Part shown: positions 17,777-26,050 of the stretch, one piece after another | How the letters are laid out: each line of letters opens with the position of its first letter | Position numbering within the stretch: the stretch's first letter is position 1 | NCBI GenBank assembly: GCA_964559455.1 | Contig: CAZLHO010000006.1 | Location: 1 to 64,000, forward strand | Reading direction: 5' to 3' | Source of the DNA: CAZLHO01 sp964559455 | Lineage (GTDB): Bacteria; Krumholzibacteriota; Krumholzibacteriia; LZORAL124-64-63 | DNA: 64,000 nt | The notes under the pieces: generated by a model | Databases searched by the model: none | Seen by the model: only the letters and a program-made list of their open reading frames with translations | What the model was told of the DNA's origin: nothing | Translations under genes and position numbers: made by a program

Positions 17777-19113
17777 TCCTCGCCTGAGCGGCCGAGCTCG
17801 AAGAGCCGGCGCAGGCTGTCCAGATGCTGGAACCGCTCCTCGCGGCTGGGCGCCGATTTCAGCTGCACCATGGGCCGCTTGAGCAGCGTCTTGATGAAGG
17901 TGCGCAGCCCCTCCTCGACCGCCGCGGCGACCGCCTCGGACTCGTGCTTGCGCACGTAGGCCATCTGCTTCTCGCCGATGGATTCCAGGTAGGTCCGGAA
18001 CTCCGCCACGGTGGGCAGCAGCTCCATGTCCTGCAGCCAGCCCTGGAACTCGCCGAGCTCCCGCTCGATGATCAGGTCGGCGCCGTCCAGCTCCTTGCGG
18101 CGGGCCGCCATGTTGGCGCGGACGATCCCGTCCAGATCCTCCAGCCCGAAGAGATAGACCCCCTCGAAATCGGCGACGCCGGGATCGACGTCGCGGGGCA
18201 CGGCGATGTCCAGCAGGAAGAGGGGATTGCCGCGGCGCTTGCGGACGGCCTCGCGCACCATGTCGGGCAGGATCACCGGTTCGGTGGCGCCGGTGGTGCT
18301 CAGGACGACGTCGGCTTCGGCCAGGGAGGCGGTCAGTTCCTCCCAGGGCCGGGCGCGGATCGGCGCGTCCTCGCCGCCGCGCAGCTCCTCGGCCAGCTTC
18401 CCGGCGCGCTCGGCGCTGCGGTTGACGACGGTCATGGCGCCGATGCCGTGCTGCAGGAAGTGGCGGGCGGCCAGCGAACCGGTCTCGCCCGCGCCCACCA
18501 GCAGCACCCGGTTGCGGCCCAGGTCGGCGAAGAACTTGCGGGCCAGCTCGACGGCGGCGAAGGCGACGCTGACGGCCCCCTCGCCGATGCGCGTCTCGGT
18601 GCGCACCCGTTTGCCGGCGCGGAAGGCGCCCTGGAAGGCCCGCATGGTCACCGGCCCCAGCGGCCCGACCTCGCGGGCCAGGCGGTAGGCGTCCTTGATC
18701 TGGCCGCCGATCTGCGGCTCGCCCAGCATCATGCTCTCGAGCCCGGCGGCCAGGCGGAAGAGGTGCCGGACGGCCTCGCCGCCGGACAGGTGACGACCGT
18801 GCTCGCCCTCGAAGAGCGCGAAGTCGACGTCGACCACCGACAGGGCCCTGGCCAGGGACTCGTGCACGCAGCGCGCGGCCGGGGTCTCGATGTAGATCTC
18901 GGTGCGGTTGCAGGTGCACAGGGGCACGGCCGAGACGATGTCCGGCTCGTCGCCGCAGGCGGCCAGGAAGGCGTGGACGGCGGCGGCGTCCATGTGGACG
19001 CGTTCGCGGGTCTCGGTGTCGGCCAGCTGGTGGTCCACGCTCCAGACCAGGAAGTTGGCCCGGCCGTCCCCGGCGGGGGCGCCGTCGAAAGGTGCGGTGT
19101 CGGATCGGGTCAT
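17773..19113 (-). CDS. hemA: Glutamyl-tRNA reductase
   Basis: First enzyme of the C5 heme pathway: reduces glutamyl-tRNA(Glu) to glutamate-1-semialdehyde with NADPH. In the 446-aa protein the catalytic Cys68 lies in LCTCNRTEIY. The substrate-domain segment GLESMMLGEPQIGGQIKDAY follows, then the NADPH-binding VLLVGAGETGSLAARH, and the C-terminal dimerisation helices with QHLDSLRRLFELG. The start (MTRSDTAPF) overlaps the stop of the upstream ccsA/hemX gene (ATGA), which decides the start. It is the last gene of the minus-strand hem block and abuts a convergent glycosyltransferase. HemL, the next enzyme, is encoded at 37.3-38.6 kb. Confidence 0.95.
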   Translation of the reverse strand: MTRSDTAPFDGAPAGDGRANFLVWSVDHQLADTETRERVHMDAAAVHAFLAACGDEPDIVSAVPLCTCNRTEIYIETPAARCVHESLARALSVVDVDFALFEGEHGRHLSGGEAVRHLFRLAAGLESMMLGEPQIGGQIKDAYRLAREVGPLGPVTMRAFQGAFRAGKRVRTETRIGEGAVSVAFAAVELARKFFADLGRNRVLLVGAGETGSLAARHFLQHGIGAMTVVNRSAERAGKLAEELRGGEDAPIRARPWEELTASLAEADVVLSTTGATEPVILPDMVREAVRKRRGNPLFLLDIAVPRDVDPGVADFEGVYLFGLEDLDGIVRANMAARRKELDGADLIIERELGEFQGWLQDMELLPTVAEFRTYLESIGEKQMAYVRKHESEAVAAAVEEGLRTFIKTLLKRPMVQLKSAPSREERFQHLDSLRRLFELGRSGED

Positions 19114-19985
19114 GACGCCGGCACCCCCCCGCGGATCGAGAAGTTGTGGAAGCTGGGGAAGAAGTGGTGCACCAGCGCGATCGCGATCACCATCAGCACG
19201 AAGCCGATGATCGCGGCCACGTTCATGCGCCGGCCGCGCCAGCCCAGGGTGCGGTGGCCGACGAGGCCCAGCGTGTAGCCGACGAAGATGATCCACGAGG
19301 CGATGATCTTGGGGTCGCCGTGGTCCAGGCGCGCGGCCACCTCGGGGGGCACGCGCCGGGACAGGGCCACCATCCAGACATGGCCGGTGGCCAGGGCGGC
19401 GAAGAGCAGCGGCACGCCCAGCTGCACCGAGCCCACGCTCATGCGCTCCAGGGTCTCGAGCGGCGGCAGGCGGCGGAAGAGCAGGCCGAAGTTGCGGCGC
19501 GAGAGCTGGCGGGCCTGGGCCAGGTAGAGCAGGGCGTAGACGAAGCCCAGGCTGAGCGAGGTGTAGGCCAGCAGCACCAGCACCGCGTGCAGGGCGTAGC
19601 CGGGATCCTCGAGCAGGCCGCTGGTCGGCGGGGCGCTGGTGCCCACGAAGGAGCTGGCCAGGAACTGCAGCAGGAAGGCGAGCCCGACGACGACGAAGCC
19701 GGTCTGCCGCACCTGCATGCGCCGCTCCAGCAGCGCGTAGATGAGCAGGCTGGACAGGGCCATCAACGAGAAGAATTCCAGCGGCGCGCCCAGGGGCAGC
19801 CGCTCCAGCGCCAGCGTGCGCACGACGACGGCGCCCAGGTGCAGGGCCAGGGTCGCGCCCAGCAGCCGCCGGCTCCAGACGGCCTCGCGCGGTTCGTCGC
19901 GCATGAAGACCAGGACGTAGGCGCCCAGCAGCATCAGGTAGGCGATCGGCAGCAGCGTGTTGAGGAAACCGAGCAGCGTCTGCAT
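19110..19985 (-). CDS. CcsA/HemX-type cytochrome c assembly membrane protein
   Basis: A 291-aa integral membrane protein of the CcsA/HemX (cytochrome c assembly protein) family with about eight hydrophobic segments. Features seen: His in ATLALHLGAVVVRT, the central SLGFVYALLYLAQ helix, His in ATGHVWMV, and DPKIIASWIIFVGYTLGLVGHR near the end. In Bacillus hemX lies beside hemA and modulates HemA levels, while CcsA proteins handle heme for cytochrome c maturation. Here it overlaps hemA by 4 bases. With 55 c-type heme sites encoded next door, a role in heme handling for cytochromes is attractive (inference). The exact subfamily (HemX or CcsA) is uncertain. Confidence 0.8.
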   Translation of the reverse strand: MQTLLGFLNTLLPIAYLMLLGAYVLVFMRDEPREAVWSRRLLGATLALHLGAVVVRTLALERLPLGAPLEFFSLMALSSLLIYALLERRMQVRQTGFVVVGLAFLLQFLASSFVGTSAPPTSGLLEDPGYALHAVLVLLAYTSLSLGFVYALLYLAQARQLSRRNFGLLFRRLPPLETLERMSVGSVQLGVPLLFAALATGHVWMVALSRRVPPEVAARLDHGDPKIIASWIIFVGYTLGLVGHRTLGWRGRRMNVAAIIGFVLMVIAIALVHHFFPSFHNFSIRGGVPAS

Positions 19986-19986
19986 C

Positions 19987-21435
19987 TCAGTCGTCCCTTC
20001 TCGTGCGCGCGGGCGCGGCGGCGCCCAGGTGGTCCAGCACCGCGGCGGCGGTCCGCTCCGCCTCGGCGACGCAATGGTTGACGGCGATGCCCCGGTACGA
20101 GCTGCCGGTCAGGAAGAGGCCCGGATGCTCCGCCAGTCGCCGGGAGACGGCGGCCAGCCGGGCCAGGTGGCCGGGCCGGTACTGGGCGATGGCCCGCGGC
20201 CAGCGCACGATCCAGCTGCGCTCGGGCTCGCCGTGCAGGCCGTAGAGGGGGGTCAGCTCCTCCAGGCAGATCCGGCGCAGGGCGTCGTCGTCCAGGTCCA
20301 GGATGTCGGGATCGGCGGCACCGCCGGCCATGCAGCGCAGCAGGACCCGGTCCCGGGGGGCGCGGCCGGTGAAGATGCTCGAGGACCAGAGCACGCCCAG
20401 CAGACGGCGGCCGGCCCGGGTGGGGTTGAGCATGCCGAAGCCGGAAAGGGGATGGTCGACGGCCGCGCGCGGGTAGGCGAGCACGATCACGGCCATCGGC
20501 GCGTAGGGGATCCCGGCCAGCAGGCCGGTCAGCTCGGCGTCGTCGAGGTGGCCGGCCGCGGCGTGGGCCGGCGCGGTGTTCACCACGGCGGCGAAAGGCC
20601 CGTGCTCGCGGCCGTCCGCGGCCACGGTCCAGCCCTCCGGCCCCCGGCGCAGCGCGGTGACGGGCGCTCCGGTCAGGACCTCGCCCCGCAGCGCGGCCGC
20701 CACGGCCCGCGGCAGCTCGACCATGCCGCCCCGGAAGCTGTGCAGGACGCCGCTGGGTCCGGGCGAGGCCTCTCCCGCGCCGCTGCGTTTCCGCTCGCGT
20801 TGCAGCTTGAAGAGCGCCCGGAAGAGGCCGCCGTGGTCGCGTTCGAGCTCGACCATGCGCGGGAAGGCCGAGGCCAGGCTCAGGCGCCGGGCGTCGCCCC
20901 CGAAGACGCCCTTGACCATGGGGTCCAGGAAGTTCTCGGCGAACTCGCGGCCCAGCCGGCGCACGCCGAAGTCGTAGACGGTCTCGTCGGTGGCGGGATC
21001 CTCGGCGGCGCGCCCCAGGTCGCGGCGCGGCGGCCGCAGCAGCTCGGTCGCGACGCGCAGCTTGCCGGGCCAGCTCAGGGTGCCCGAGCGCAGGAAGGCC
21101 GGCGGGCTCATCGGCATCTCCTGCACCTTGCCGTCGATCAGCAGGAAGCGGTGGCGCGTGGCGTCCTCGCTGCGCTGCAGGGCGTCGCCCAGGCCGACGC
21201 GCTCGACCAGGCGCAGGGTGGCGGGCTCGCTGTCCAGGAAGCCGTTGGGGCCCTCCTCGAGCTGGAAATCGCCGTCGCGGATGGTGCGCAGGTTGCCGCC
21301 GACCGCGGGCGCCGCCTCGAAGACGGTCACGCGCAGGGGCAGGCCTCGCGCTTCGGCTTCGCGCTCGAGGTCGAAGGCGGTGGCCAGTCCGGCGATGCCG
21401 CCGCCGACCACGGCGACCGATAGGGTCTCAGGCAT
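19987..21435 (-). CDS. hemY: Protoporphyrinogen oxidase (HemY type, FAD dependent)
   Basis: Oxidises protoporphyrinogen IX (or coproporphyrinogen III in monoderms) with oxygen. The 482-aa flavoprotein opens with the FAD motif VAVVGGGIAGLATAFDLE and FEAAPAVGGNLRT. It contains LEEGPNGFL (substrate region) and ends with FLTGSSYRGIAVNHCVAEAE, the second FAD contact. It overlaps the end of hemH by 8 bases and sits one base upstream of the ccsA/hemX gene. Because an oxygen-independent HemN is encoded in the same operon, the protoporphyrin route is more likely than the coproporphyrin route. No HemQ gene is present here. Confidence 0.92.
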   Translation of the reverse strand: MPETLSVAVVGGGIAGLATAFDLEREAEARGLPLRVTVFEAAPAVGGNLRTIRDGDFQLEEGPNGFLDSEPATLRLVERVGLGDALQRSEDATRHRFLLIDGKVQEMPMSPPAFLRSGTLSWPGKLRVATELLRPPRRDLGRAAEDPATDETVYDFGVRRLGREFAENFLDPMVKGVFGGDARRLSLASAFPRMVELERDHGGLFRALFKLQRERKRSGAGEASPGPSGVLHSFRGGMVELPRAVAAALRGEVLTGAPVTALRRGPEGWTVAADGREHGPFAAVVNTAPAHAAAGHLDDAELTGLLAGIPYAPMAVIVLAYPRAAVDHPLSGFGMLNPTRAGRRLLGVLWSSSIFTGRAPRDRVLLRCMAGGAADPDILDLDDDALRRICLEELTPLYGLHGEPERSWIVRWPRAIAQYRPGHLARLAAVSRRLAEHPGLFLTGSSYRGIAVNHCVAEAERTAAAVLDHLGAAAPARTRRDD

Positions 21436-22561
21436 GGTCCGTCTCCTTGTCGCGCCCGGCGGCGACGGCCGCGGGGGCGAAGGCGGTGACGTCCAGGTGC
21501 TCGGCCAGGGAGTCGAGCCACCCCGCGTCCAGGTTCAGGGCCGGCGGACGCACGAACTCGGCGACGCCGGCCCGTGCGGTCTCCTCGCGCAGTTCGATGT
21601 CCAGTTCGTGCAGGGTCTCGATGTGCTCGCAGGTGAAGCTCAGCGGCAGCACGCAGAGCCGCCGGCAGCCGGAGGCCGCCAGCCGCTCGGCCTCGGCGGT
21701 CAGTTCGGGACCGATCCAGCGCACCGGGCCCACCTTGCTCTGGAAGGCCAGCAGGGGCCGCGATCCGCCGGGAAGGCGCTTCCACCAGTCGCCCAGGTCG
21801 GCGCCCAGGCGCGAGGCCAGCTCTCCGTTCAGGGCGGCCATCGTGGCCCGGGTCTGCGACAGGTAGGGATCGCCGCGCTTCAGGAAGCGCTCGGGCAGCG
21901 AGTGGGCCGTGCCCAGCAGGGCGCATTCGGCGGGATCCCGGCCCTCGGCGTGCCAGCGCCTCAGCACGGGCTCGGCGCGGTCGGCCAGGGCCCGGACGTA
22001 GCCGGGCAGCAGGTGCCATTCGGGCAGCACGTAGACGGCCAGTCCCGGCGCCAGCCGGGTCACGGCCCGCTGCAGGTCGCCCATGACGCTGCCGGTCGTC
22101 GCACTCGCGAACTGGGGATAGGCCGGCACGGCCAAAATCTGTCGCGCGCCGCCTTCCAGCAGCTCGGCCAAGCCCTCCCCCGGGAAGGGATGCCAGTAGC
22201 TCATGATCGGTGTCGCCCGCAGGCTGCGGCCGCGCGCGCGCAGGCGCTCCTCGAGGGCCTCGCACTGCCGCTGCGCCCACTCCAGCTGGGGCGAGCCGCC
22301 GCCGTGGCCGATCTCGCGGTAGCGCTGCTTCACGGCCTCCAGGCGCCGGCGGACGATCAGCCAGCCCACCATGCGGTTGAAGGGGGCCGGGATCGGCAGC
22401 ACCGCGGGGTCGCGGAAGAGGTTGTGCAGGAAGGGGGCCACCGAGTCGGGCCCGTCGGGCCCGCCCAGTCCCGCGAAGACGAGGCCCGTGGGCAGGGACG
22501 GGTCCAGGGGATGCCGCGCCAGCCGCTGCAGGTCCTCGTGTCGGGTCAGGCGAGGGACCAT
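21428..22561 (-). CDS. hemH: Ferrochelatase
   Basis: Inserts ferrous iron into protoporphyrin IX. In the 377-aa protein the metal-binding His is in TAHSLPERF (~residue 193), and the C-terminal acidic partner is in CEHIETLHELDIE (~residue 315), both family hallmarks. FQSKVGPVRWIGPEL is the usual strand after the His region (FQSRFG-like). The N-terminal porphyrin-binding segment is GLGGPDGPDSVAPFLHNLFRD. AGGAGACC lies before the ATG. Operon order hemE-hemN-hemH-hemY-ccsA/hemX-hemA, all overlapping or within 15 bases. Confidence 0.94.
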   Translation of the reverse strand: MVPRLTRHEDLQRLARHPLDPSLPTGLVFAGLGGPDGPDSVAPFLHNLFRDPAVLPIPAPFNRMVGWLIVRRRLEAVKQRYREIGHGGGSPQLEWAQRQCEALEERLRARGRSLRATPIMSYWHPFPGEGLAELLEGGARQILAVPAYPQFASATTGSVMGDLQRAVTRLAPGLAVYVLPEWHLLPGYVRALADRAEPVLRRWHAEGRDPAECALLGTAHSLPERFLKRGDPYLSQTRATMAALNGELASRLGADLGDWWKRLPGGSRPLLAFQSKVGPVRWIGPELTAEAERLAASGCRRLCVLPLSFTCEHIETLHELDIELREETARAGVAEFVRPPALNLDAGWLDSLAEHLDVTAFAPAAVAAGRDKETDHA

Positions 22562-22576
22562 GGTCTCCTCCGGGAC

Positions 22577-23953
22577 TCAGATCGTCTTCGAGAAGATCGG
22601 CCGGTCGCCCGCCCGGTCCAGGTACGCGTCGAATTCCATGCAGATGTTGCGGACGAAGAAGCGTCCGAGCTCGGTGACCGAGATCCGGTCGTCCGTCCGC
22701 TCCAGGAAGCCCTCGGCCACGAAGGGATCCATCCGCGCCAGCTCCGGGGCCAGGGCGTCGGCGACGCGGGCGCCGCCGTCGCCGGGGCGCAGATCGAAGG
22801 GCAGTTCCAGGTTGCACATCAGGTTCAGGATGGCGTCGCGGCGCAGGACGTCGTCGGGGCTCAGGCGGTGGCCGCGCACCACGGGCAGGCGGCCGTCGTC
22901 GACGCCCTGCTGGTAGCCCTGCAGGCCGGCGTCGTTCTGGACGAAGGAGCCCGCCACCTCGCCGATGCTGCTCATGCCGAAGGCCAGCATGTGCGGGGCG
23001 GGACGCGTGGTGTAGCCCATGAAGTTGCGGTGCAGCCGCCGCTCGCGCAGGGCCACGGCCAGCTCGTCGTCGCGCTTGGCGAAGTGGTCCATGCCCACCC
23101 AGTCGTAGCCGGCCTCGGCGAAGGTGTCGATGGCCAGCTGGAAGAGGGCGAACTTGGCGTAGGGATCGGGCAGCATGGTCTCGTCGATGAGCTTCTGGTG
23201 CGGCTTGACCCAGGGCACGTGGGCGTAGCTGAAGCAGGCGACGCGGTCGGGGCCCAGGTCGATGATCGAGCGCAGCGTGCGCGCGAAGGATTCGGCCGTC
23301 TGGCCGGGCAGGCCGTAGACCAGGTCCAGGTTCACGCTCTCGAAGCCGAGGTCGCGGCAGGCCCGGAAGAGCTCGACGGTGCGCTTCTCGGACTGCAGGC
23401 GGCCGATCGCCTTCTGGACGTCCTTCTCGAAGTCCTGCACGCCGAAGCTGATGCGGTTGAAGCCCAGCTCGCGCAGCATGGCCATCTGTTCGGTCGAGCC
23501 CACGCGCGGGTCGCATTCGATGGACAGCTCGCCCGCGGGATCGACGGCGAAGGCGTCGCCGATCAGGTTCCAGGCCCTGGCGATCTGCTCGGGCCGGGGG
23601 TAGTTCGGCGTGCCGCCGCCCCAGTGCAGCTGCACGACGCGGCGGCCGGTCCCGAGGACGTCGACGACCATGGCCAGCTCGCGCTCGACCCGGTCCAGGT
23701 AGCTGTCGACGACGTTCCTGTCGCCGGCGATCTCGGAGTTGCAGCCGCAGTAGTGGCAGTGCTTCACACAGAAAGGCAGGTGCAGGTAGACGGACAGCTC
23801 GTCGCCGGGCAGGCCGGCCAGCCGCTCCAGGGCCTCGCGGTAGTCCTTCTCGCCGAAGTCGGCGTTCCAGACGGGCACCGTCGGGTAGCTGGTGTAGCGC
23901 GGACCGGGCTTGTTGTAGCGGTCCAGCATCTCGCGGGGCACGGGAACGGTCAT
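22577..23953 (-). CDS. hemN: Oxygen-independent coproporphyrinogen III oxidase (radical SAM)
   Basis: Decarboxylates coproporphyrinogen III to protoporphyrinogen IX without oxygen, using two SAM and a [4Fe-4S] cluster. In the 458-aa protein the cluster motif is CVKHCHYCGC near residue 65, with the HemN-specific fourth Cys. The N-terminal trip-wire region has PGPRYTSYPT, and WGGGTPNY and YGLPGQTAESF follow. Full length equals E. coli HemN (457 aa), unlike the shorter HemW. The start overlaps the hemE stop (ATGA). Confidence 0.96.
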   Translation of the reverse strand: MTVPVPREMLDRYNKPGPRYTSYPTVPVWNADFGEKDYREALERLAGLPGDELSVYLHLPFCVKHCHYCGCNSEIAGDRNVVDSYLDRVERELAMVVDVLGTGRRVVQLHWGGGTPNYPRPEQIARAWNLIGDAFAVDPAGELSIECDPRVGSTEQMAMLRELGFNRISFGVQDFEKDVQKAIGRLQSEKRTVELFRACRDLGFESVNLDLVYGLPGQTAESFARTLRSIIDLGPDRVACFSYAHVPWVKPHQKLIDETMLPDPYAKFALFQLAIDTFAEAGYDWVGMDHFAKRDDELAVALRERRLHRNFMGYTTRPAPHMLAFGMSSIGEVAGSFVQNDAGLQGYQQGVDDGRLPVVRGHRLSPDDVLRRDAILNLMCNLELPFDLRPGDGGARVADALAPELARMDPFVAEGFLERTDDRISVTELGRFFVRNICMEFDAYLDRAGDRPIFSKTI

Positions 23954-24990
23954 GCCTGGTCTCCCGGTCGGTAGCTCTGGACGGTCTCGACCAGCGTCTC
24001 GACCGCGGGGATGGGCGTGGGCGGCAGGATGCCGTGGCCCAGGTTGAAGACGTGGCCCGGCGCGTCGTCGCCGGCGCGGCAGATGGCCAGGGCGCGACGG
24101 CGGATCTCCTCGGGCGTGCCGAAGAGCGCCAGCGGGTCGAGGTTGCCCTGGACGGGGCGGCCCAGCGCGGCGGCGGCCGAGCCCAGGTCGAGGGTCCAGT
24201 CCAGCCCGAAGCCCTCGGCGTCCAGGGTCTTCACGTGGTCCAGGAAGGGCGCCGAACCCTTCAGGAAATAGATGCGCGGCACGCCGGCGTCCTTCAGCCC
24301 GTCCAGGATCCGGCGGATGCCCGGCAGCACCATGGCCTCGTAGTCGGCCGGGTGCAGGATGCCGCCCCAGGTGTCGAAGACCTGCACTGCGTCCACGCCG
24401 GCCTCGACCTGCATCTTCAGATAGTCGAGGACCTGGTCGGCCAGCTTGTCCAGCAGCGCGCGCAGCAGGTCGGGCCGCGCGTAGAGCATGGTCTTCAGGT
24501 GGCGGAAGTCCTTGCTGCCGCCGCCCTCGATCATGTACGAGGCCAGGGTCAGCGGCGCGCCGGCGAAGCCGATCAGCGGCGTCTTATCGCCGAGCTCGCC
24601 CTTGATCATGCGGACGGCGTCGGCGACGTAGGCGGTGTGCTCGCGCGAGTCGACCACGCGCAGGGCCTTGACGGCGGCCTCGTCGCGGATGGCCGTGACC
24701 ATCTTCGGGCCGCCGTCGCCGAAGGTGAAGGGGGCGCCCATGCCCTCCAGCGGCACCAGGATGTCGCTGAAGAGGATGGCGGCGTCGAAGCCGAAGCGGC
24801 GGATGGGCTGCAGCGTCACCTCGCAGGCCAGCTCGGGGGTCTTGCAGACCTCGACGAAGGAGTGCTGCGCCCGCACGGCCATGTACTCGGGCAGGTAGCG
24901 GCCGGCCTGGCGCATGATCCAGATCGGGCGGCGGGCGGGCTTCTCGCCGCGCAGCGCGGCCAGGTAGGGGGAGCCGTTTGTCTCGGTCAT
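23950..24990 (-). CDS. hemE: Uroporphyrinogen decarboxylase
   Basis: Converts uroporphyrinogen III to coproporphyrinogen III. The 346-aa TIM-barrel protein carries the family signature WIMRQAGRYLPEY near the N-terminus, ILFSDILVPLEGMG, and the C-terminal GHVFNLGHGILPPTP with substrate-binding His. Start ATG 24990 (MTETNGSPYL) is chosen over an upstream ATG because GAGGACGAAGC precedes it. It is the first gene of the six-gene minus-strand hem operon. Its leader (24991-25160) is AT-rich and divergent from the 7-heme cytochrome gene, so the two may share control. Confidence 0.95.
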   Translation of the reverse strand: MTETNGSPYLAALRGEKPARRPIWIMRQAGRYLPEYMAVRAQHSFVEVCKTPELACEVTLQPIRRFGFDAAILFSDILVPLEGMGAPFTFGDGGPKMVTAIRDEAAVKALRVVDSREHTAYVADAVRMIKGELGDKTPLIGFAGAPLTLASYMIEGGGSKDFRHLKTMLYARPDLLRALLDKLADQVLDYLKMQVEAGVDAVQVFDTWGGILHPADYEAMVLPGIRRILDGLKDAGVPRIYFLKGSAPFLDHVKTLDAEGFGLDWTLDLGSAAAALGRPVQGNLDPLALFGTPEEIRRRALAICRAGDDAPGHVFNLGHGILPPTPIPAVETLVETVQSYRPGDQA

Positions 24991-25165
24991 GCTTCGTCCT
25001 CGGTCGGGTGTGGCGCGGCTGTGGAGCCCGCAAAAGATAGACAATTATCCCCCGGAATATGTCATGGAACCGTCATGCGGGCGCAGATCCCACGATCAGC
25101 GAAATCAGAGAACGATTTCCCAAATAATCCACTAAAGACATAGGTTGCGGCGGTCGATTCAGGGC

Positions 25166-25993
25166 ATGATGCACGCCCTGAACCTGAAACGAGCGGGCCT
25201 TCCGGCCCTGATCTCCGCGGTCGCGCTGACGATCCTGATCGCGGCCGTCGCCGCGCCCGGCACCGGAGCGCGGGAAGGCGCGCCGGCCGCGCACCGGGAA
25301 CTGGAATGCGGCACCTGCCACGCCCCTCGAGCGGAGGCCGTGACCGCCGCCGCCGGCCGCATCGCTCCGGCCCGACGTTCCTGCCGGGCCTGCCATGTGC
25401 TCGCCGACCGGACCGACGCGACGGCCACGAACTTCCACGACGACGACGGGCGCGACTGCCGCGACTGCCACTCCTTTCACGAGCCGGCCCGGCTGCGGGC
25501 GGGCGAGGTGGAGTTCGTCTACGCCTATCGGGATGAGGACCTGCGCGAACAGTGCGCCTCGTGCCACGGGCAGGACGGGGATCTGGCCCTGCTGTCGCCG
25601 GGGCACCGCGAGGCGGGCAGGAGCCTCTACCACGTCGACGCCTACCGGCTGGCGAGGCTCTCGCCCTCGGACGGTTGCCTGCGCTGCCATGACAGCGGAG
25701 GCGAGGCCGCGGGCGAGGGCGGAGCGCCGGCCTTCGCGGGCCACCAGGGACATCCCCTGGGCGTGACCGTGCCTCTGGGGCGCGGCACGCCCGGCAACCA
25801 CATCCGACGGAGCCTGGATCCGCGCATTCCCCTCTACTCGGATCGGATCGAATGTCAGACCTGCCACCTGATGGGCGACGAGCGACCGGATCTGCTGGGG
25901 CGTTTCGCCGAATCCTACGATCTTTGCCTCGGCTGCCACGAGCAGCCCTTCCGGCCGCGCGCCGGCGATCTGAGGCTGGCCTCCGTCCGCTGA
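25166..25993 (+). CDS. Secreted heptaheme c-type cytochrome
   Basis: A 275-aa exported protein with an N-terminal signal segment (AGLPALISAVALTILIAAVAAPG) and seven CxxCH sites: CGTCH, CRACH, CRDCH, CASCH, CLRCH, CQTCH, CLGCH. Extra His residues between the motifs can serve as distal ligands (bis-His hemes). The paired spacing resembles NapC/NrfB-like and doubled-CxxCH cytochromes, but no close family is recognised. The start is uncertain: ATG 25166 or 25169, or an in-frame TTG at 25145; no good ribosome site is seen. It is convergent with the 16-heme gene and divergent from hemE. Probably a periplasmic electron carrier of the cytochrome island. Confidence 0.85.
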   Translation: MMHALNLKRAGLPALISAVALTILIAAVAAPGTGAREGAPAAHRELECGTCHAPRAEAVTAAAGRIAPARRSCRACHVLADRTDATATNFHDDDGRDCRDCHSFHEPARLRAGEVEFVYAYRDEDLREQCASCHGQDGDLALLSPGHREAGRSLYHVDAYRLARLSPSDGCLRCHDSGGEAAGEGGAPAFAGHQGHPLGVTVPLGRGTPGNHIRRSLDPRIPLYSDRIECQTCHLMGDERPDLLGRFAESYDLCLGCHEQPFRPRAGDLRLASVR

Positions 25994-26000
25994 CGCGCGA

Positions 26001-26024
26001 CGGCCGCGCCTGACGGCGCGGCCG
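26001..26024. terminator. Bidirectional hairpin between convergent cytochrome genes
   Basis: Perfect 10-bp stem CGGCCGCGCC / GGCGCGGCCG with a TGAC tetraloop. It is extended by flanking GCGCG/CGCGC bases. Confidence 0.65.
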
Positions 26025-26050
26025 CGCGATATCCCGGCGATCGTTTCCCT

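Noticed and set aside
19987..21435. HemY as the coproporphyrinogen oxidase of the coproporphyrin-dependent route
   Set aside because: HemN in the same operon makes protoporphyrinogen, and no HemQ is seen; the protoporphyrin route is simpler, though not proven.
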